Shown: piece by piece, positions 5,387 to 8,885 of the stretch | How positions within the stretch are numbered: the stretch's first letter is position 1 | Layout: each line of letters opens with the position of its first letter | Source of the DNA: Fimenecus sp964614605 | GTDB lineage: Bacteria; Bacillota; Clostridia; Oscillospirales; Acutalibacteraceae | DNA: 8,885 nucleotides | Reading direction: 5' to 3' | NCBI GenBank assembly: GCA_964614605.1 | Contig: CAZTLU010000063.1 | Location: 1 to 8,885 of the forward strand | Notes under the pieces: model-generated | What the model saw: the letters and a program-made list of their open reading frames with translations, nothing else | Told to the model about the DNA's origin: nothing | Database searches by the model: none | Program-made: the position numbers and the translations under genes

Positions 5387-6685
5387 TTAAAACTCAACCT
5401 TCTGCACTTCACCATTGTTTTCTCTCGATTTATCCGCAAGATAAACGCACAAATGACCTGCAACAGAGTCAAAAATTGAAGTGCAAGCAAGGCTTGGCTT
5501 TTCACCGCGAACAAATGATACGAAGTCAGCGGCTAATCTCTCGTCACCGCCACCGTGTCCGCCGTATGCACCCACCATATCACCCGTAAGCTTCAAATCA
5601 ACCTCTTCCACAGTCTTTTCATCTGTCTTGGTGGGGTGAATTTTTGAAACATAGAACTTTGCTTCTTCAAAGTTACCGTAAATTTCGCCCTTTGTGCCGA
5701 TTATATGAATTCTGCGGAGTGACGCCGACGAGCCGCCAACCATATTGTGAGTGCCCGTAGCACCGTTTGCAAAGTTTACAAGTACGGATTGATGGTCAAC
5801 CACATCATTGTCACACTTGTAAATACACTTGCCGTAAGGGCTGTCACCCTTAAGAAGATTGATTTTATCTTCAATTGTAGGGTTCTTTATGTGTTCAAGC
5901 TTGTCCCAGATATAGAATGCCCAACGCTCAGGCTGGTCAATGTAAAGTCGCTTTGCAGAGTAACGGCAATCCTCAACAAGAGGGCAGTCAACCAAGCAAC
6001 GCTCACCGGCATTTTCGGGCGCATTTTCGGGCTTGAACTGATATTTACCGCCAAAGCTTGAAATCGCAACAGGCTTTGTGTCGCTCATCATCCACATCAT
6101 AATGTCAATATCGTGACAGCATTTAGCGAGTAACATTGAAGTGTGGCACTCTTTACTGTTAGCCCACTTGCCACGAACATAAGAAGTTGAAAGGTGATGG
6201 TAGCTCACATGCTCAAGTGTCTGAATATTCATTATCTCGCCGATTTCTCCCTTAACAAGTCGCTCCTTAATCGCGTAATAGAAGGGTGTATAGCGAAGTA
6301 CATGGCAAATCATAACCTTTGAATTATTTGCCCTTGCACATTCAACTATTTGTCGCATTTCATCCTCGTTGGGTGCAAATGGCTTTTCAAGAAGCATATT
6401 ATAACCTAAATTCAAAAGGGGAATAGAGGTTTCAAGATGCTGATGGTCCATTGTGCCGTTGATTATGGTGTCGGCAAGCTTGCCACGCTTTGCTAATTCG
6501 TCAGCATTCTCAAAGCACATATCCTCTGAAAAACCGAAATTTTCCATAACCATTTGTCTGCGCACAGGGTTGGGGTCAGCAACACCTACAATTTTCAACT
6601 GCTCGGGATTTGTAATTGCAAGCTCTGCGTAAATTAACGCTCTGTGACCTGCGCCAACAATTATAGCCGTAACGGGCTTTGACAT
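5387..6685 (-). CDS. Gfo/Idh/MocA-family NAD(P)-dependent oxidoreductase
   Basis: This is a predicted cytoplasmic dehydrogenase, most often acting on sugars, inositols or their derivatives; the substrate is not deducible. The N-terminal Rossmann fold starts with AIIVGAGHRA (7-16). EKPFAPNEDEM (100-110) holds the family EKP signature (Lys101), and CCHDIDIMMW (189-198) is the usual catalytic-region HD-x-D motif. The C-terminal domain contains GTHNMVGGSS and GGHGGGDERLAADFV. Five cysteines cluster as C230-x3-C234-x5-C240 and C287-x3-C291, suggesting metal binding or disulfides. I chose the ATG at 6685 (432 aa). The open frame extends upstream to a TTG at 6742, but that lies upstream of the predicted transcription start (-10 box 6722-6727). 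An ATG three codons upstream (6694) is a second option. Convergent with the propeller gene, divergent from tetR. Confidence 0.92.
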   Translation of the reverse strand: MSKPVTAIIVGAGHRALIYAELAITNPEQLKIVGVADPNPVRRQMVMENFGFSEDMCFENADELAKRGKLADTIINGTMDHQHLETSIPLLNLGYNMLLEKPFAPNEDEMRQIVECARANNSKVMICHVLRYTPFYYAIKERLVKGEIGEIMNIQTLEHVSYHHLSTSYVRGKWANSKECHTSMLLAKCCHDIDIMMWMMSDTKPVAISSFGGKYQFKPENAPENAGERCLVDCPLVEDCRYSAKRLYIDQPERWAFYIWDKLEHIKNPTIEDKINLLKGDSPYGKCIYKCDNDVVDHQSVLVNFANGATGTHNMVGGSSASLRRIHIIGTKGEIYGNFEEAKFYVSKIHPTKTDEKTVEEVDLKLTGDMVGAYGGHGGGDERLAADFVSFVRGEKPSLACTSIFDSVAGHLCVYLADKSRENNGEVQKVEF

Positions 6686-6721
6686 TGTAATCATCTCGCT
6701 AAAAATGGTATTTTCGGGGTT

Positions 6722-6750
6722 ATTATACTCTGTTAAATGCAAAAAGTAAA
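6722..6750 (-). promoter_or_regulatory. Promoter of the oxidoreductase gene
   Basis: On the minus strand, TTTACT (6745-6750), a 17-base spacer and a perfect TATAAT (6722-6727) predict transcription from about 6715, giving a 30-base leader. The -35 sequence and spacing equal those of the tsaE promoter. Confidence 0.7.
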
Positions 6751-6755
6751 GTTAA

Positions 6756-6781
6756 AAACATAAAACTATTTATTTATGTTT
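6756..6781. promoter_or_regulatory. 9-bp inverted repeat just upstream of the oxidoreductase -35 box
   Basis: AAACATAAA (6756-6764) and TTTATGTTT (6773-6781) are perfect arms with an 8-base spacer, five bases upstream of the oxidoreductase -35 box. The position suits an activator or repressor operator. The AT-rich content keeps confidence low. Confidence 0.35.
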
Positions 6782-6787
6782 AGCATT

Positions 6788-6800
6788 GTGCATTATGCAC
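6788..6800. repeat. 13-bp perfect palindrome GTGCATTATGCAC
   Basis: GTGCAT and ATGCAC flank one central T. It sits in the divergent region between the oxidoreductase and tetR promoters, so it could be an operator for either gene. Nothing else identifies it. Confidence 0.35.
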
Positions 6801-6832
6801 GGATATTTAAAATATTCTTTATGCAGTATTAC

Positions 6833-6850
6833 CTGTTAAATCTTTAACAA
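6833..6850. promoter_or_regulatory. Candidate Rex operator upstream of the tetR promoter
   Basis: CTGTTAA-ATCT-TTAACAA matches 13 of 14 defined positions of the clostridial Rex consensus TTGTTAA-N4-TTAACAA, and its core TGTTAAA-TC-TTTAACA is a perfect palindrome. It ends five bases before the -35 box of the tetR operon. Rex represses fermentation and NADH-recycling genes when NADH is low. I see no rex gene in this window, so the link rests on the motif alone. Confidence 0.5.
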
Positions 6851-6855
6851 ATTTA

Positions 6856-6884
6856 TTGACAAATTTTAGTATATGTGCTAAAAT
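6856..6884 (+). promoter_or_regulatory. Near-consensus promoter of the tetR operon
   Basis: A perfect TTGACA (6856-6861), exactly 17 bases of spacer and TAAAAT (6879-6884) form a near-consensus sigma-A promoter. Transcription would start near 6891, giving a leader of about 63 bases. Such a strong promoter implies that it is normally held down by a repressor. Confidence 0.8.
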
Positions 6885-6899
6885 AGGAAATATACTAAA
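6865..6899. promoter_or_regulatory. Probable TetR-family autoregulatory operator
   Basis: TTTAGTATAT (6865-6874) and ATATACTAAA (6890-6899) are perfect 10-bp inverted arms with a 15-base spacer. The left arm lies inside the -35/-10 spacer and the right arm covers the predicted start of transcription, the classical layout for repression by the adjacent TetR-family protein. Confidence 0.65.
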
Positions 6900-6903
6900 T
6901 AAG

Positions 6904-6924
6904 ATATATCCTGAAATATATCCT
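6904..6924 (+). repeat. Tandem ATATATCCT repeats in the tetR leader
   Basis: ATATATCCT occurs at 6904-6912 and again at 6916-6924, a 12-base period. The second copy, extended to 6927, is also an imperfect inverted match (11 of 12) to AATAGGAAATAT at 6882-6893. These may be extra regulator contacts in the early leader. Confidence 0.4.
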
Positions 6925-6953
6925 ATTAAATGTTGAAAAAAGGGGATGGGATT

Positions 6954-7661
6954 ATGGCTCGAAGAAAAGCGAATATTACAAAGCTTGAAATTCTTCAGGT
7001 GGCAACGCGAATGTTCCTTGAAAAAGGCTTTACAAACACATCGGTAAAAGCTATAAGTAACGAACTTGACATAAGCACAGGAAATCTGACTTTTCACTAT
7101 CACACAAAGGAGGATATCCTTCTGGAACTTGCAAAAGAAATAACAGATTTTCATATGCGGTCTATTGAAAAGGTGCAAAGTGATGGGTATGACGATTTGT
7201 TCGCGTATTGTTGGGAGGTTACTTTGCAAATCACTCTTTGTGAAGAAAATCCGCAGATTAACGACCTTTATCTTGCAATTTATTCTCACCCTACCACACT
7301 CCTTTTCGTTAAGGATTGGACAGCAGAGAAAAATTACAGAATTCTCGGCGAAAGATTATCCGATTGGACTATTGAACACTTTAGAATTATCGAAAATGTA
7401 ACCTGCTGTATTGAGCGTAGTGCACTTACAGAGCCTTGCACAGAAGCCTATACTTTAGAAGATAAAATCAGGCTTACGCTCACTTGTCTTTTGAAAATTT
7501 ACGATATAAGCAAAGAAGAACGCGAAGAGGTAATAGGGGAAATTCTTAAAACCGATTACCGAAAAACAGGTAACGATTTGCTTAAGCAGTTTACAAAATA
7601 TATTGAAAAGCATAATCAGCAAATTATTCAAGAAGCAATAAACGAAAGAAAAACAGTTTAA
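6954..7661 (+). CDS. TetR/AcrR-family transcriptional regulator
   Basis: This 235-residue regulator has the TetR N-terminal DNA-binding domain: TKLEILQVATRMFLEKGF (helix 1 region, 9-26), then the helix-turn-helix TSVKAISNELDISTGNLTFHYHTKEDIL (29-56) with the characteristic YHTKEDIL ending. The remaining helical domain, which binds ligand in this family, is not recognisable to a subfamily and holds a Cys-Cys pair in ENVTCCIERSAL. The ATG at 6954 is chosen because AGGGGATGGG (6941-6950) immediately precedes it. An in-frame ATG at 6930 has no such site. The gene is first in an operon with the AIM24 gene (13-base gap). The inverted repeat over its promoter suggests it represses itself and the downstream genes. 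Confidence 0.93.
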   Translation: MARRKANITKLEILQVATRMFLEKGFTNTSVKAISNELDISTGNLTFHYHTKEDILLELAKEITDFHMRSIEKVQSDGYDDLFAYCWEVTLQITLCEENPQINDLYLAIYSHPTTLLFVKDWTAEKNYRILGERLSDWTIEHFRIIENVTCCIERSALTEPCTEAYTLEDKIRLTLTCLLKIYDISKEEREEVIGEILKTDYRKTGNDLLKQFTKYIEKHNQQIIQEAINERKTV

Positions 7662-7674
7662 AGGAGGCTGCATT

Positions 7675-8403
7675 ATGATTAAATATAACATCGAAGGCGG
7701 TCAGCTGCCCGTAGTTATCTGTTATCCCGAAATGGGTCAGACTCTTTGCACAGAGGGTGGCTCAATGAGCTGGATGAGTCCAAATATGAAAATGGAAACG
7801 AATTCCGGTGGCGGAATTAAAAAAGCCCTCGGCAGAATGTTTGCCGGCGAGTCAATATTCTTAAACGAATATACCCCACAGGGCGGTAGCGGAATGATAG
7901 CATTCGCATCAAGCTTCCCCGGTTCAATAATTCCCTATGAGGTAACTCCCGGTAACGGAATAATCGTTCAAAAACGCGGATTTTTGGCAATGGAAAAAGG
8001 AATGGATTTGTCAATTTATTTTCAAAAGAAGCTTGGCTCAGGATTTTTCGGCGGCGAAGGCTTTATAATGCAGAAAATCACAGGTAACGGACTTGTATTT
8101 TTAGAGATTGACGGTCACTGTCAGCAGTATGACCTTGCCGCAGGGCAGAGTATAGTGGTGGATACAGGTTACCTCGCCGCAATGACTGAAACCTGCACAA
8201 TGGATATTCAGACAATAAAGGGTGCGAAGAATGTATTCTTCGGTGGTGAGGGCCTTTTCAACACCGTAATCACAGGTCCGGGCAGAATTTATTTACAGAC
8301 AATGCCCCTTATGAAAACCGCAGAATCACTTATTCCCTATATGCCAACTCCATCAAGCAGTTCAAACAATAACGGTGGATTTAGTATAAATTTTGGAAAT
8401 TAA
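7675..8403 (+). CDS. AIM24/TIGR00266-family protein
   Basis: The 242-residue protein matches the AIM24 family (bacterial TIGR00266 branch), a beta-rich fold whose bacterial function is unknown; the yeast member is a mitochondrial inner-membrane-associated protein. Hallmarks are the glycine-rich segments GGSMSWMSP (28-36), GESIFLNEYTPQG (58-70), GFFGGEGFIMQKITGNGLVFLE (123-144, internally duplicated in style by 189-211, FFGGEGLFNTVITGPGRIYLQ) and the DTGYLAAM segment (163-170). The C-terminal tail (226-242) is Ser/Asn/Gly-rich and probably disordered. There is no signal peptide. An AAGGAGG site (7661-7667) overlaps the tetR stop codon and sits 7 bases before the ATG. It is the middle gene of an operon with tetR and an anchored protein, which suggests a role at the membrane or cell envelope. 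Confidence 0.9.
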   Translation: MIKYNIEGGQLPVVICYPEMGQTLCTEGGSMSWMSPNMKMETNSGGGIKKALGRMFAGESIFLNEYTPQGGSGMIAFASSFPGSIIPYEVTPGNGIIVQKRGFLAMEKGMDLSIYFQKKLGSGFFGGEGFIMQKITGNGLVFLEIDGHCQQYDLAAGQSIVVDTGYLAAMTETCTMDIQTIKGAKNVFFGGEGLFNTVITGPGRIYLQTMPLMKTAESLIPYMPTPSSSSNNNGGFSINFGN

Positions 8404-8424
8404 TTTCTCAAGGAGGAAAGATAA

Positions 8425-8885
8425 ATGAAAAAGAACAAATTATTCGGAATTATAATTGCAATCGCAGTAGTCGCAGCAGCAATATTTATGTTTATGGGTA
8501 ACGGTTTGGAGCACATTGAAGACACAAACGGTGCAGAAAATTTTGCACTTCAGACCATTACAGATGCGAATATTATCAATAAGGATATCGGTGCTGTAGG
8601 TGGACCAAATATGAGTACTGACAACATTTCAAACACCACCACATATTCATCTGAAAAATTTACAGGCGTAGCTGAAATTTACGGCACAAACATTACAACA
8701 ACATCAATGGACATTATAGTAAATCACGCTAGCGTAACTGAAGGTAATTTTAAACTTGTCCTTTTGGTTGATGATGAAATTGTTCACGAATTCAAATTGA
8801 ATGAATTAACTCAAAGCTATACACTTGAAAACCCATCAGGTTATGTATCATTGGTAATAGCAGGTGAAAGCGCAAACTTTGAGTT
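8425..8885 (+). CDS. Membrane-anchored hypothetical protein, 3' end outside the window
   Basis: An ATG at 8425 follows a perfect AAGGAGG (8410-8416) by eight bases, only 21 bases after the AIM24 stop, and the frame stays open for 153 codons to the window edge. The protein begins with MKKNK and a hydrophobic helix (about residues 6-24, FGIIIAIAVVAAAIFMFMG), a signal-anchor or uncleaved signal peptide. There is no lipobox cysteine. The rest is polar and rich in Thr, Asn, Ile and Val with alternating patterns (for example NITTTSMDIIVNHASVTEGNFKLVLLVDDEIVHEF), suggesting an extracytoplasmic beta-sandwich. I do not recognise the family. Co-transcription with the AIM24 and TetR genes is very likely. 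Confidence 0.85.
   Translation, partial: MKKNKLFGIIIAIAVVAAAIFMFMGNGLEHIEDTNGAENFALQTITDANIINKDIGAVGGPNMSTDNISNTTTYSSEKFTGVAEIYGTNITTTSMDIIVNHASVTEGNFKLVLLVDDEIVHEFKLNELTQSYTLENPSGYVSLVIAGESANFE

Noticed and set aside
6686..6742. N-terminal extension of the oxidoreductase from a TTG at 6742
   Set aside because: It would start upstream of the predicted transcription start. The TATAAT box lies inside it, and the Rossmann fold begins right after the ATG at 6685.
6930..6953. Earlier ATG for the TetR-family gene
   Set aside because: The extra codons coincide with the AGGGGATGGG ribosome binding site of the ATG at 6954, and nothing resembling a binding site precedes 6930.
6819..7289. 156-codon minus-strand open frame opposite tetR
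   Set aside because: It covers the promoter, operator and HTH region of tetR in antisense, shows no recognisable motifs and is a shadow of a real gene.

Overview
The window looks like chromosome from a low-to-moderate-GC Clostridia bacterium, most likely a gut Oscillospiraceae/Ruminococcaceae-type organism. I infer this from strong AGGAGG-type ribosome binding sites, AT-rich intergenic DNA, clostridial-type proteins and short GC-rich palindromic repeats of the kind I recall from gut Firmicutes. The genus cannot be fixed from the sequence. There are nine genes: eight complete and one running off the right edge. I see no tRNA, rRNA, CRISPR array, transposase or phage gene.

Left part (1-4130): a glutamate dehydrogenase gene (gdhA) on the minus strand diverges from a plus-strand housekeeping run tsaE-tsaB-rpiB-upp. 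TsaE and TsaB belong to the tRNA t6A modification machinery. RpiB makes ribose-5-phosphate, the precursor of PRPP, and Upp uses PRPP to salvage uracil. tsaE and tsaB overlap by 4 bp, rpiB follows after 18 bp, and upp has its own near-consensus promoter. The usual partners rimI, tsaD and tsaC are not here. tsaB carries a GC-rich palindromic repeat in frame. The 369-bp gdhA/tsaE gap is non-coding and holds both promoters, a perfect 15-bp inverted repeat and a Rex-like palindrome.

Middle part (4027-5386): one gene for a five-bladed beta-propeller protein of the GH43/GH130 type has its own consensus promoter. It sits between two copies each of two short repeat families in the order A-B-gene-B'-A', which makes it look like a separately acquired or repeatedly exchanged cassette. 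It ends at a bidirectional terminator shared with a convergent Gfo/Idh/MocA-family oxidoreductase (5387-6685, minus). That oxidoreductase has five cysteines in two clusters.

Right part (6686-8885): a divergent control region leads into an operon of a TetR-family regulator, an AIM24/TIGR00266-family protein and a membrane-anchored, probably surface-exposed protein that continues past the window. The operon promoter is near perfect (TTGACA-N17-TAAAAT). A 10-bp inverted repeat overlaps it, as expected for autorepression. Just upstream lies a palindrome matching 13 of 14 defined positions of the clostridial Rex operator. This TetR/AIM24/anchored-protein unit is the best candidate here for a poorly described system.
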